64,000 bases of DNA from positions 372,001 to 436,000 of the forward strand of contig NZ_CP132336.1 of assembly GCF_030758315.1 (NCBI RefSeq), in the 5' to 3' direction. Of this stretch, positions 18,656 through 28,710 are shown piece by piece. How positions within the stretch are numbered: position 1 is the first letter of the stretch; each line of letters begins with the position of its first letter. Below the pieces are notes generated by a model. The model made no database searches. It saw nothing but the letters and a program-made list of their open reading frames with translations, and was not told the DNA's origin. Both the position numbers and the translations under genes were made by a program. The DNA comes from Pararhizobium sp. IMCC3301. GTDB lineage: Bacteria > Pseudomonadota > Alphaproteobacteria > Rhizobiales > GCA-2746425.

Positions 18656-19705
18656 ATGTCGCAGAATGCCCATTTCCAACAACCCGGACTTGCCCGGCAG
18701 AGCCGTGCCGCCGCAGTTTCAGCGGCTGAATTGCTCAAAAGCGGAAACCTTGTCGGCCTGCCCACTGAAACCGTCTACGGCCTGGCTGCAGATGCAACCA
18801 GCGACCGGGCTGTAGCGCGCATTTATGCAGCCAAAAACCGGCCCGATTTCAATCCCCTGATATGCCACGTCGACAGCGTTGAGATGGCACGGACACTGGC
18901 TGCCATCGACGAGCGTGCACAAAACCTGATCGACGCTTTCTGGCCCGGTGGCCTGACACTGGTTCTGCCACAACTCAAAAACGCGCCGGTCAGCGAACTG
19001 GTGACAGCCGGTCTGGGGACGATTGCCCTACGCTGCCCTGACAACAGCTTTGTGCGTTCCCTCATAACTTCTCTGCAGGTTCCCCTTGCTGCCCCCAGTG
19101 CTAACCCCTCCGGGATGCTCAGCCCGACAAGTGCGCACGATGTGCGCGCGGCGTTCCCGGTTGAAACCGTTCCGCTGGTCGTTGACGGTGGCAATTGCCC
19201 GGTCGGCCTGGAATCCACCATCGTCGCCTGTATTCCCGGAACCCCGGTGACATTGCTGCGTCCCGGCGCCATTACAAGTGAACAATTGCAAAAAGCACTG
19301 CCCGAAGAGGCAATCCTCACCCACCGCGCCAATGCACAGGATCAGATGATTCCGGCTGCGCCCGGCATGCTGAGTTCACATTATGCGCCGCGCGCCGCAG
19401 TCCGCCTGATTTCAGCCGGACAACTCCAATCCGCCCCCGGTATTGGAACCGATGATGCCGTCCTGACCTTTGCCGGCGCCGCCCTCCCCGGCGACAATAA
19501 GGCCGCAGCCCGGCTTGATCTCAGCCCGTCCGGCGATCTTGTCGAAGCAGCGGCCAATCTGTTTTCGATGCTGCGCCAGCTCGACCGGGCCGGGCCGCAG
19601 ACGATTTACGTGGTTCCACCACCCCGTCACGGTCTTGGAGTGGCGATTTACGATCGCTTGCAGCGTGCCGCTGCGCCGCGTAACAATGAACTGACACATT
19701 CCTGA
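18656..19705 (+). CDS. L-threonylcarbamoyladenylate synthase (Sua5-type)
   Basis: Makes threonylcarbamoyl-AMP from threonine, bicarbonate and ATP for the t6A37 modification of ANN-decoding tRNAs. The 349-residue protein has the N-terminal YrdC/TsaC fold (GNLVGLPTETVYGLAADATS, IYAAKNRPDFNPLICHV, FWPGGLTLVLPQ, TIALRCPDN, PLAAPSANPSG, LESTIVACIPGTPVTLLRPG) and a C-terminal Sua5 domain after a linker (PAAPGMLSSHYAPRAAVRLI). The extra domain distinguishes it from short TsaC. It is followed, 16 bases on, by the deacetylase-like gene. Confidence 0.94.
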   Translation: MSQNAHFQQPGLARQSRAAAVSAAELLKSGNLVGLPTETVYGLAADATSDRAVARIYAAKNRPDFNPLICHVDSVEMARTLAAIDERAQNLIDAFWPGGLTLVLPQLKNAPVSELVTAGLGTIALRCPDNSFVRSLITSLQVPLAAPSANPSGMLSPTSAHDVRAAFPVETVPLVVDGGNCPVGLESTIVACIPGTPVTLLRPGAITSEQLQKALPEEAILTHRANAQDQMIPAAPGMLSSHYAPRAAVRLISAGQLQSAPGIGTDDAVLTFAGAALPGDNKAAARLDLSPSGDLVEAAANLFSMLRQLDRAGPQTIYVVPPPRHGLGVAIYDRLQRAAAPRNNELTHS

Positions 19706-19721
19706 TTCAAAGGCATAGAAT

Positions 19722-20657
<936 letters not shown>

Positions 20658-20666
20658 GAGAGCCCA

Positions 20667-20909
20667 ATGAGCGACGACAAGACGGATCTGAAAACAATGA
20701 GTTTTGAAACCGCGCTCGCGGAACTCGAGACAATTGTGGCACGTCTGGAAAAAGGCGATGTGCCGCTGGAGGAGTCCATTTCGATTTATGAGCGCGGCGA
20801 AGCCCTCAAGGCACGATGCGATACGCTGTTGAAATCGGCGGAAGAAAAAGTCGAGAAAATTCGCAGCAGTGCTGACGGAAAGACGGTCACCACTGAACCT
20901 CTCGACTGA
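20667..20909 (+). CDS. xseB: Exodeoxyribonuclease VII small subunit
   Basis: The small subunit of the single-strand-specific nuclease ExoVII, 80 residues. The family core is obvious: [20 protein letters not shown], then [20 protein letters not shown] and [15 protein letters not shown]. The length is normal. It lies 9 bases after the deacetylase-like gene and is probably co-transcribed with it. About 270 bases without a gene follow before pirin; the large subunit xseA is not in the window, as is usual. Confidence 0.96.
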   Translation: MSDDKTDLKTMSFETALAELETIVARLEKGDVPLEESISIYERGEALKARCDTLLKSAEEKVEKIRSSADGKTVTTEPLD

Positions 20910-21183
20910 ATATCCATATCATTCCGGTTGACAGTGATTTCACACCGTCAAGGCTTTGAAAGCGGCGCACACTGGGTCTAGATTTGTCTAATGCAAATTA
21001 AGATCGTGGCATGTTTGCATTGTACTATTTGATGATCCCGACCAGTTCATCCCGCAAGGCTGGCAGACGGTGTCACACTCGGTTTGTGGAGATAGAACCC
21101 ATTTTTGAGGGTTTCTGGCCAGCAGACGCACAAATGTGGTCAAATGTATCGACATAAATAGAACATGCGCGAGGAGGATTTCC

Positions 21184-22101
21184 ATGACATGGCACCCTGC
21201 AGCCGATCCGGTCCCCGGAGACAAAAGAGCTTGCGACGCAATCGAAACGATCATTGTTCCCCGGGCGCGTGATCTGGGCGGTTTTGAAGTGCGGCGCGCG
21301 CTGCCCTCAGCCAGGAAGCAGATGATTGGCCCTTTCATCTTTTTTGATCAGATGGGTCCGGCTGAATTTCTCACCAATCAGGGGGTTGATGTGCGCCCGC
21401 ATCCGCATATCGGATTGTCCACAGTGACCTATCTGTTTGAGGGCGAGATTTACCATCGCGACAGTCTGGGAAGCGAATTGCCGATTGCTCCTGGCGAAGT
21501 CAACTGGATGACGGCTGGAAAGGGCATCGTGCATTCAGAGCGGACATCCGATGAAAAGCGAAAACTGGGCCAGAATCTGTTCGGCATTCAGACCTGGGTG
21601 GCGATGCCGAAGCAATTTGAGGAGATTGATCCGGGCTTCGAACATCAATCCGCCGAAGCGCTTCCGGTTCTGCAGGATGGAGGGGCGAGCACCAGAATTA
21701 TCATCGGCAATATGTATGGCCGCAAATCACCCGTCAAAACCTATTCCGATATGTTCTATGCCACGGTGGACCTGCAGCCTGGCGGCGTAATTCCGCTCGA
21801 TGCGGATTACGAAGAGCGCGGCATTTATATCGTGTCCGGAGAGATAGATATCGCCGGCGACCGGTTTGAAGGCGGCCGGCTGCTGGTGTTTAAACCCGGC
21901 GACCCGATAACGGTGCGAGCCAACACGGCATCCCGGCTGATGCTGCTCGGTGGCGAGCCGATGGACGGACCGCGCCATATCTGGTGGAATTTCGTTTCTT
22001 CCAGCAAGGAGCGGATCGAACAGGCCAAAGAGGACTGGCGGCAGGCCCGGTTTGACACGGTTCCCGGCGATGCAGAAGAGTTTATTCCCTTGCCGGGATA
22101 G
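21184..22101 (+). CDS. Pirin-family protein
   Basis: A 305-residue bicupin protein. The N-terminal cupin has the pirin signatures [33 protein letters not shown] and [20 protein letters not shown], with the metal-site histidines in HPHIG and the HSER of GIVHSERTS; a second cupin follows (DVDLQPGG-like region and [15 protein letters not shown]). Pirins bind Fe and include quercetinase-like enzymes and regulators; the function here is not determinable. AGGAGG just before ATG 21184 fixes the start, although the frame is open from 21136. It sits between xseB and dxs. Confidence 0.92.
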   Translation: MTWHPAADPVPGDKRACDAIETIIVPRARDLGGFEVRRALPSARKQMIGPFIFFDQMGPAEFLTNQGVDVRPHPHIGLSTVTYLFEGEIYHRDSLGSELPIAPGEVNWMTAGKGIVHSERTSDEKRKLGQNLFGIQTWVAMPKQFEEIDPGFEHQSAEALPVLQDGGASTRIIIGNMYGRKSPVKTYSDMFYATVDLQPGGVIPLDADYEERGIYIVSGEIDIAGDRFEGGRLLVFKPGDPITVRANTASRLMLLGGEPMDGPRHIWWNFVSSSKERIEQAKEDWRQARFDTVPGDAEEFIPLPG

Positions 22102-22185
22102 GCTGCAGGGGACATATATAGGTCACAATGCCCGCCTATCTGGCGCCGCTCGCCAACCAGAACCGCCAACCGAAAAGGTGCCTCA

Positions 22186-24105
22186 GTGAGCACAAGACCT
22201 GACACACCGCTTCTCGATCAGGTGAACAATCCTGATGATCTGAAGAAAATCGCGGAGTCCGATCTTCCCAGGCTTGCTGAAGAATTGCGTGCCGAAATGC
22301 TGGATGCGGTGTCAGTAACCGGTGGTCATCTGGGGGCCGGACTGGGCGTGGTCGAACTGACTATTGCGCTGCACTATCTCTTCAACACGCCTGACGACCG
22401 CATCATCTGGGATGTCGGACACCAGTGTTACCCGCACAAAATTCTGACCGGCCGGCGCGATCGCATTCGTACGGTACGGCAGGGTGGCGGCCTGTCCGGC
22501 TTCACCAAACGCGACGAAAGTGTGTATGACCCCTTTGGTGCGGCACACTCGTCAACCTCGATATCCGCCGGGCTCGGCATGGCCGCGGCACGGGATCTGG
22601 ACGGCAAGTCTCACAAGATCATTTCAGTGATCGGCGATGGCTCAATGTCTGCCGGAATGGCCTATGAGGCGATGAACAATGCCGGGGCTGTCGATGCTCG
22701 CCAGATCGTTATCCTCAACGACAATGACATGTCCATTGCGCCGCCTGTTGGCGCGATGAGTGCCTATCTTGCGCGGCTGGTTTCCGGGCGCACTTACATC
22801 AGCCTGCGTGAAGCCGCCAAGGCCCTGACCAGCCATTTGCCGAAATTCATTCAGCGCAACGCCCGCAAAACCGAGGAGTTCACCCGCAGCTTCTTCACCG
22901 GCGGCACCTTGTTCGAGGAACTCGGCTTCTTCTATGTCGGGCCGGTTGACGGGCATAATTTTGACCATTTACTGCCGGTTCTGAAGAATATCCGTGATGC
23001 GGAAAATGGCCCGATCCTTCTGCATGTCGTCACCCAGAAGGGCAAGGGCTATGCACCGGCGGAGGCTTCAAGCGACAAATATCACGGCGTTTCAAAGTTC
23101 AATGTGGTGACTGGCGAGCAGGCGAAATCCATTCCCAATGCGCCCTCCTATACAAAAGTCTTCGGCAGCAGCCTGGTCGACGAGGCGCAGCGCGATGACA
23201 AGATTGTCGGCATTACGGCCGCCATGCCTTCGGGAACCGGCATTGACCTGTTCGGCGAGGCGTTTCCCGAGCGTACCTTTGATGTCGGCATTGCCGAACA
23301 GCACGCGGTTACCTTTGCTGCTGGCCTTGCATCGGATGGTTACAAGCCATTTGTCGCCATCTATTCAACTTTTCTCCAGCGCGCTTATGATCAAGTTGTC
23401 CATGATGTCTCCATCCAGCAACTCCCAGTGCGCTTTCCCATTGACCGGGCTGGCCTTGTCGGTGCCGACGGGCCGACACATGCTGGTTCATTTGACATTG
23501 CCTATCTCAGCTGTCTTCCCGGATTTGTCGTCATGGCAGCTGGCGACGAAGCGGAATTGCGCCATATGGTGGCAACTGCCGCCGCCTATGATGAGGGGCC
23601 AATATCGTTCCGCTATCCACGGGGTGAAGGTCTGGGTGTTGAATTGCCGGAGCGTGGCCGAATTCTCCAGATCGGACAGGGCCGGATTTTGCAGGAAGGT
23701 GGCAAAATTGCCATTCTCTCTTTCGGCGGGCGTCTGGGAGAAAGTCTCCGCGCGGCCGAAAAACTCAACGCCATGGGTCTGCCAACCACCGTTGCTGATG
23801 CCCGTTTTGCCAAACCACTCGATACAGCTCTGATCGCCGAACTGGCCCGCAATCATGAAGTTCTGATAACCGTCGAGGAAGGCTCGGTTGGAGGCTTCGG
23901 CAGTCATGTGGCGCAGTTTCTGACTCTGAACGGATTTCTCGATGGTTCAGTCAAATTCCGCCCGATGACCCTGCCTGATATTTATCTCGATCATGATAAG
24001 CCGGAGGCCATGTATGCCGCCGCCCGGCTCGACGCGGGAGCCATCGTCGATACGGCCACAAATGCGCTCGGCTTGCAGAAAAGCGAACTTATACGTCGCG
24101 CCTGA
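22186..24105 (+). CDS. dxs: 1-deoxy-D-xylulose-5-phosphate synthase
   Basis: TPP-dependent condensation of pyruvate with glyceraldehyde 3-phosphate, entry step of the MEP isoprenoid pathway and precursor supply for thiamine and B6. The 639-residue sequence carries [38 protein letters not shown], the TPP motif [20 protein letters not shown] ... [22 protein letters not shown], the pyrimidine domain [18 protein letters not shown] and [24 protein letters not shown] at 22186 is the start. Length and domains are normal. ispA, often upstream in related genomes, is not here; pirin occupies that place. Confidence 0.97.
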   Translation: MSTRPDTPLLDQVNNPDDLKKIAESDLPRLAEELRAEMLDAVSVTGGHLGAGLGVVELTIALHYLFNTPDDRIIWDVGHQCYPHKILTGRRDRIRTVRQGGGLSGFTKRDESVYDPFGAAHSSTSISAGLGMAAARDLDGKSHKIISVIGDGSMSAGMAYEAMNNAGAVDARQIVILNDNDMSIAPPVGAMSAYLARLVSGRTYISLREAAKALTSHLPKFIQRNARKTEEFTRSFFTGGTLFEELGFFYVGPVDGHNFDHLLPVLKNIRDAENGPILLHVVTQKGKGYAPAEASSDKYHGVSKFNVVTGEQAKSIPNAPSYTKVFGSSLVDEAQRDDKIVGITAAMPSGTGIDLFGEAFPERTFDVGIAEQHAVTFAAGLASDGYKPFVAIYSTFLQRAYDQVVHDVSIQQLPVRFPIDRAGLVGADGPTHAGSFDIAYLSCLPGFVVMAAGDEAELRHMVATAAAYDEGPISFRYPRGEGLGVELPERGRILQIGQGRILQEGGKIAILSFGGRLGESLRAAEKLNAMGLPTTVADARFAKPLDTALIAELARNHEVLITVEEGSVGGFGSHVAQFLTLNGFLDGSVKFRPMTLPDIYLDHDKPEAMYAAARLDAGAIVDTATNALGLQKSELIRRA

Positions 24106-24130
24106 TATAGAATCCGACATCAAACCTATC

Positions 24131-24211
24131 TAGACTCTGAACTCAATTAGGAGATTGAATTGGCGCTGAGCTCACTCACCAATTCCATCTCCTAATTGAG
24201 TTCAGACCCTA
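24131..24211. repeat. Long near-perfect inverted repeat (33-bp arms) downstream of dxs
   Basis: Arms at 24131-24163 and 24179-24211 are complementary at 30 of 33 positions, including a perfect 19-base core (CTGAACTCAATTAGGAGAT at 24137-24155), with a 15-base loop. No T run follows, so intrinsic termination is not the obvious role. The size and symmetry suggest a palindromic repeat element or MITE-like relic; it may also end or stabilise dxs mRNA. Confidence 0.8.
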
Positions 24212-24286
24212 AAGCACGCTTCATGGACCGCTGCTAATCAGTGTCGCCATCATTCCATGCACCCAGGCGGCACCCAGGCGGCACCC

Positions 24287-25693
24287 ATGTTCAAAACAAT
24301 TGCATCCATCAGTTCAGTGTTGCTGGCAGTCGCCATGCTGGTCTTCGGTCACGGATTGCAAAGCGCACTTGTGCCGCTGCGCGCTGAGATCGAAGGTTTT
24401 GGCACGCTCGCCATCGGTGCCAGTATTTCGGCCTATTTCGCCGGCTTTGTCATCGGTTGTCTGGTGGGACCATTTCTGATTCTGCGTGCCGGCCATATCC
24501 GCGCCTATGCTGCCATGGTTTCGCTGGCTTCCGCTGTTGCACTGCTCCACCCGCTGTTGATCGATGAGACCGCCTGGGCAGTGTTCCGCTTTGCCACCGG
24601 ATTCTGTATCGCAACCTTCTATATTGTCATTGAAAGCTGGTTGAACGAGCGCGCTACCAATGAAATACGGGGCCTCATCATGTCGACCTATGTCGTGGTC
24701 ACGCTGGTCGGCATCATGGCGGGCCAGTTTGCCGCGGCGCTGGGGTCCGTTGAAGGCTTCACCCTGTTCATCGTCGCCTCAATTGTGGTGTCGGTGGCGG
24801 TTATTCCGATTGCCCTGACGACGTCCGCGCAACCGGCACCAATCACACTGGTCCGGTTCCGCCCCAGGCAGCTTTACAACACCTCCCCGGCAGCCTTCGT
24901 CTCTGCTTTGCTGATCGGTGTCTCGGCCGCCTCAACATGGATGCTGGCTCCGGTTTTCGCCACCGGTCGCGGCTTTGACACCAGTTTTGCCGCTATTTTC
25001 GCTGCCATCATGATTGGCGGTGGCGCAGTGGCGCAATGGCCGATCGGGCGGACATCCGACAAGTTCGACCGCCGTCTGGTCATCGTAGCGCTTGGTATCG
25101 GCTCGGCCGTGTTCTGCACGCTGCTCGGTCTGGTCCAGGGGGATTCCAGATGGCTCTTTCTCGCTCTGGTCTTCATGGTAGGGGTTTTCACACACTCAAC
25201 CTATGCCATTGCCGTGGCACATGCTTTCGATCACAGCGAGCCGGATACCTATGTGGAAACCTCATCCGGCATGTTGCTGGCGTTTGGCATTGGTTCAACC
25301 ATCGGACCGCTGATCGCCTCTTTTCTCATGGCCACGACCGAACCGGGCGCGCTGTTCCTGTTCGTGGCAGTGGTGCAGGTGGGGATGGTCATCTATCTGA
25401 TCTGGCGCATCAACGCCAGCAAAGCCCCGGCAATACCGGGCCGCGAAGACTTTGATCTCGCATCGACTGCGCCAGTCATGGCAATGACCAATGATCAGGC
25501 AGTGGATCTCAATACCGATTTGCTGATCCCGAAGTCAATCATCGAAGCCAATTCGCTTCTTGAAGCCAACAACGCTGTCCAATTGCACGATTTCGGATAC
25601 TCCTCCGAGGGACTCACCGCAGATCACAGCGTTGAATTTCAACCGGAAGCAGGTATATCTGTCCCCGAGTTGCCAAAGTCGGAATCCGGTTGA
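24287..25693 (+). CDS. MFS transporter (YcaD-like) with long C-terminal tail
   Basis: A 468-residue inner-membrane major-facilitator protein with about 12 membrane helices, beginning FKTIASISSVLLAVAMLVFG and including GPFLILRAGHIRAYAA, FCIATFYIVIESWLNERATN (a conserved segment of the YcaD group), and QWPIGRTSDKFDRRLV between helices 8 and 9. After the last helix (VVQVGMVIYLIWRINAS) about 85 residues of polar tail follow, longer than usual. The substrate is unknown. ATG 24287 matches family N-termini; ATG 24257, ten codons upstream inside a short direct repeat (GCACCCAGGCG), is an alternative. Confidence 0.87.
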   Translation: MFKTIASISSVLLAVAMLVFGHGLQSALVPLRAEIEGFGTLAIGASISAYFAGFVIGCLVGPFLILRAGHIRAYAAMVSLASAVALLHPLLIDETAWAVFRFATGFCIATFYIVIESWLNERATNEIRGLIMSTYVVVTLVGIMAGQFAAALGSVEGFTLFIVASIVVSVAVIPIALTTSAQPAPITLVRFRPRQLYNTSPAAFVSALLIGVSAASTWMLAPVFATGRGFDTSFAAIFAAIMIGGGAVAQWPIGRTSDKFDRRLVIVALGIGSAVFCTLLGLVQGDSRWLFLALVFMVGVFTHSTYAIAVAHAFDHSEPDTYVETSSGMLLAFGIGSTIGPLIASFLMATTEPGALFLFVAVVQVGMVIYLIWRINASKAPAIPGREDFDLASTAPVMAMTNDQAVDLNTDLLIPKSIIEANSLLEANNAVQLHDFGYSSEGLTADHSVEFQPEAGISVPELPKSESG

Positions 25694-25889
25694 GCAACAG
25701 GCTGCAATTGTAGCGGCCATCCGGTTTACCCCAAGCGGGAAGGCATCCCCCTGTCGTGAAGAAAATATTTGGCAGCCATAGTCTGTTCCCCGCTCTTGAA
25801 GCGCATGACGAGCTGATAAACCACATCGCATCCGCCGCAGTGTCAAAAGCCGCCGCTAACAAGCTCACACATTTTGCGGCAGCCGGTTC

Positions 25890-26636
25890 TTGAGCAAGGC
25901 TCGGCTGGATCTTGAACTGGTCAATCGCGGATTGCTGCCGAGCCGGGCGCGGGCGCGCGATGCGGTGTTGCGCGGGGTTGTCACGGTCAATGGGACCATT
26001 GCCGCAAAAGCCTCAATGACAATACAACAATCCGACCGCATCGAATTGAGCGATCCGGCAAGTCAATATGTCTCCCGCGCCGCACTGAAACTGAAACGGG
26101 GCCTTGAGTATTTCGATCTCTCTCCGGCGGGCAGAAACTGCGTTGACGTCGGTGCCAGCACCGGGGGGTTTACCCAGGTTCTGCTGGAGGAAGGTGCCAG
26201 CGCGGTTTTTGCTTTTGATGTCGGTCATGGCCAGCTTCACCCTTCAATCGCTGAAGACCCGCGGGTTATCAGTCGCGAAGGCCTGAACGCGCGCGATCTG
26301 ACGCGGCGGCACCTGCCCTTCCCTGTCTCGTTCCTGGTAGGCGATGTCAGCTTCATTTCACTGACCCTCGCCTTGCCAGCAATCCTGTCACTGGCTGATC
26401 CCGGTTCACCGGGAATTTTTCTGATAAAACCGCAATTTGAAGTCGGCAAAGGCCAATTGGGCAAAGGCGGTATCGTCAATGATCCGGAACTTGCTCTTGC
26501 CAGCGCCGACAAAATCGCCGACTGGCTGCAGACCACCGCGAAATGCAGTGTTATCGGTCTCACCAACTCACCGATTTCCGGCGGAGATGGAAACCAGGAA
26601 TTCCTGATCGCAATCCGGACACCGCAAAAAGGCTGA
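25890..26636 (+). CDS. tlyA: TlyA-family rRNA 2'-O-methyltransferase
   Basis: A 248-residue S-adenosylmethionine-dependent methyltransferase of the TlyA/hemolysin A group, which 2'-O-methylates rRNA. An N-terminal S4 RNA-binding domain (RLDLELVNRGLLPSRARARD, VTVNGTIAAKAS) is followed by an FtsJ-like domain with the SAM loop CVDVGASTGGFTQVLLEEG, VFAFDVGHGQLHP, VGDVSFISLTLALP and LIKPQFEVGKG. Start is TTG 25890. It is two bases away from the next methyltransferase gene (stop 26636, start 26639), so they form an operon. Confidence 0.92.
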   Translation: MSKARLDLELVNRGLLPSRARARDAVLRGVVTVNGTIAAKASMTIQQSDRIELSDPASQYVSRAALKLKRGLEYFDLSPAGRNCVDVGASTGGFTQVLLEEGASAVFAFDVGHGQLHPSIAEDPRVISREGLNARDLTRRHLPFPVSFLVGDVSFISLTLALPAILSLADPGSPGIFLIKPQFEVGKGQLGKGGIVNDPELALASADKIADWLQTTAKCSVIGLTNSPISGGDGNQEFLIAIRTPQKG

Positions 26637-26638
26637 TC

Positions 26639-27892
26639 ATGATCAAAACCCTGACAATCGACCACCTCGGACGCGAAGGCGACGGCGTCGCGCGCACTGC
26701 CGAAGGCCCGGTCTTCGTGCCCTACACCCTGCCCGGCGAGGTGGTCCGCGCCTTTGTCGACAAAGGACGCGGCGAGATGATCGAGATCATCGAACCCAAC
26801 TCCGACAGGATTAAGCCGGCCTGCCGCCATTTCGGCACGTGTGGCGGCTGTGCGCTTCAGCATATGAGCCAGAAAAGCTATCTGTCCTGGAAGCGTGAAC
26901 AGGTCGAACATGCCCTGCGCAAAAACGGAATCACATTCCCGGTAGCGGAGCTGATCCCCGTTTCACCCGGGACAAGGCGGCGAGCGGCCTTTTCGTTCAA
27001 GGCCGCCAGAGACGGCGTGCATTTTGGATTTCACGCCAGAAAATCCGACGAAATCGTCTCCCCCGAAGAATGTCCGATCCTGCATCCGGCGCTGGAAAAG
27101 CAGCTTGTCCACAAGCCCGGCAAGAAAGCATCGGGACCTTTCGCCCGGTTGGCCGCCCTGGTGGTGCGGGCCAAGCGGGAAGAACGCATGATCGCCACGC
27201 TCGGCCGCAACGGCATCACTATTGATATGACCGGCCGTCCGCCTGGCAAAAACCGGTTTCAAAGCCAGGAATTGTGGGATGCCACGGCTCCGTTCTGGAA
27301 GGTTTTCCTGAATGATGAACTTGCCAGTATGGATCAGGCGGATGATGTGATTGACAGTGGCGGATTTGAGCTGTCCGTGTCGCCCGGCGCATTCCTGCAG
27401 GCAACTGCTGAGGCCGAAGCCGCTCTCGTCAATCATGCGGTGACCTTTTTGAAAGACTGCAAATCCTGTGCCGATCTGTTTTGCGGCATTGGCACATTTA
27501 CATTACCGTTGGCGAAATTCGCCAATGTTCTGGCAGTCGAGTCGGATCAGCAAGCTCTGAACGCATTGAAAAAAACCGCAGCCAGAACAAAAAAAATAAA
27601 GCAGATCAATACGTTGCGGCGTGATCTTTTCAAACATCCAGTGTCACATATTGAAATGAAAAAAATCGACGGCGTGCTGTTTGATCCGCCCCGTGCCGGG
27701 GCCAGCGCCCAATGCGAACAACTGGTCAAATCTGCGGTCGGGCGCGTTGCAGCGATTTCGTGCAATCCAGTCAGTTTTGCCCGCGATGCCCGGATCCTGA
27801 TCGATGGCGGTTTCAAAATACGTTCGCTGCAGCCGGTCGATCAGTTTCTCTGGTCACCCCATATCGAATTGGCCGCCACATTCGAGCGGTAG
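26639..27892 (+). CDS. TrmA/RlmD-family 5-methyluridine RNA methyltransferase
   Basis: A 417-residue SAM-dependent RNA (uracil-5) methyltransferase. It has an N-terminal TRAM-like segment (TIDHLGREGDGVARTAEGP), a four-cysteine Fe-S signature (CRHFGTCGGC followed by ECPIL), and the C-terminal catalytic domain: CADLFCGIGTFTLPLAKF, DGVLFDPPRAGA and AAISCNPVSFARDA with the catalytic Cys and Pro. That makes it a member of the RlmC/RlmD group; the exact rRNA or tRNA site cannot be named. ATG 26639 is chosen since upstream codons overlap tlyA. Confidence 0.92.
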   Translation: MIKTLTIDHLGREGDGVARTAEGPVFVPYTLPGEVVRAFVDKGRGEMIEIIEPNSDRIKPACRHFGTCGGCALQHMSQKSYLSWKREQVEHALRKNGITFPVAELIPVSPGTRRRAAFSFKAARDGVHFGFHARKSDEIVSPEECPILHPALEKQLVHKPGKKASGPFARLAALVVRAKREERMIATLGRNGITIDMTGRPPGKNRFQSQELWDATAPFWKVFLNDELASMDQADDVIDSGGFELSVSPGAFLQATAEAEAALVNHAVTFLKDCKSCADLFCGIGTFTLPLAKFANVLAVESDQQALNALKKTAARTKKIKQINTLRRDLFKHPVSHIEMKKIDGVLFDPPRAGASAQCEQLVKSAVGRVAAISCNPVSFARDARILIDGGFKIRSLQPVDQFLWSPHIELAATFER

Positions 27893-27937
27893 TGCAGATG
27901 GTGTGATCGGCAGACCGGTTTGACAGAACAGACAGAT

Positions 27938-28670
27938 CTGGATCCCCGGGACAAGCCCGGGGACGACGGGTGGAGAGGTTTCAGCTCAATCCAGACCCCA
28001 ATGCACCAATCCACCCCTCACCGCCCTCTTCCATCATCCTTGGGCTTGTCCCAAGCATCCAGCGACCAGATTGCAAAGCTGATGATCCGCAAATGACTGC
28101 GCCTGATCTGGATCCTCGGAACAAGTCCACTACTGTCCGGGGACGATGGGTGGAGAAGTTTCAGCTCAATCCAGACCCCAATTCACCATTCCCCGCTCAG
28201 CCATCCTCCACCGTCATCCTTGGGCTTGTCCCAAGGATCCAGCGACCGGATTGCAACGAGGATGAACCGCAAATGAATGCGCCTGCTCTGGATCCCCGGG
28301 ACAAGCCTGGGGACGACGGGTGGAGAGGTTTCGGCTCAATCCAGACCAATGCACCAATCGACCCCTCACCGCCCTCTTCCGTCATCCTTGGGCTTGTCCC
28401 AAGGATCCAGCGACCGGATTGCAACGAGGATGGACCGCAAATGACTGCGCCTGCTCTGGATCCCCGGGACAAGCCCGGGGACGACGGGTGGAGAGGTTTC
28501 GGCTCAATCCAGACCCCAATCACCAATCGGACCCCTCACCGCCCTCTTCCGTCATCCTTGGGCTTGTCCCAAGGATCCAGCGACCAGATTGCAACGAGTG
28601 TGAAACGCATATAACTGCGCCTGTTCTGGATCCCGGAGACGACGGGTGGAGAGGTTTCGGCTCAATCCAG
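27938..28670. repeat. Tandem array of palindromic intergenic repeats (4 units plus a partial)
   Basis: Units of about 168-180 bases start at 27938, 28108, 28288, 28456 and (partial) 28626. Each begins CTGGATCCCCGGGACAAGC, followed by GGGGACGACGGG, then a spacer, then an inverted counterpart (GTCATCCTTGGGCTTGTCC ... GGATCCAG), then a second spacer ending near GCGCCTG. The two halves of a unit are therefore mutually complementary. This is the common Rhizobiales repeat whose translation gives LDPRDKPGDDG and VILGLVPRIQ; long frames through it are artefacts. Copies are about 90 percent alike by eye; the second is the most diverged. Confidence 0.9.
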
Positions 28671-28710
28671 GAAACCGAATTGTCCGGCAGCCCTGCGGCA
28701 CCGTCCAGGA

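Noticed and set aside
27938-28670. CRISPR array
   Set aside because: Units are about 170 bases, mostly conserved throughout, and internally palindromic; there are no short repeats with unique spacers and no cas genes.
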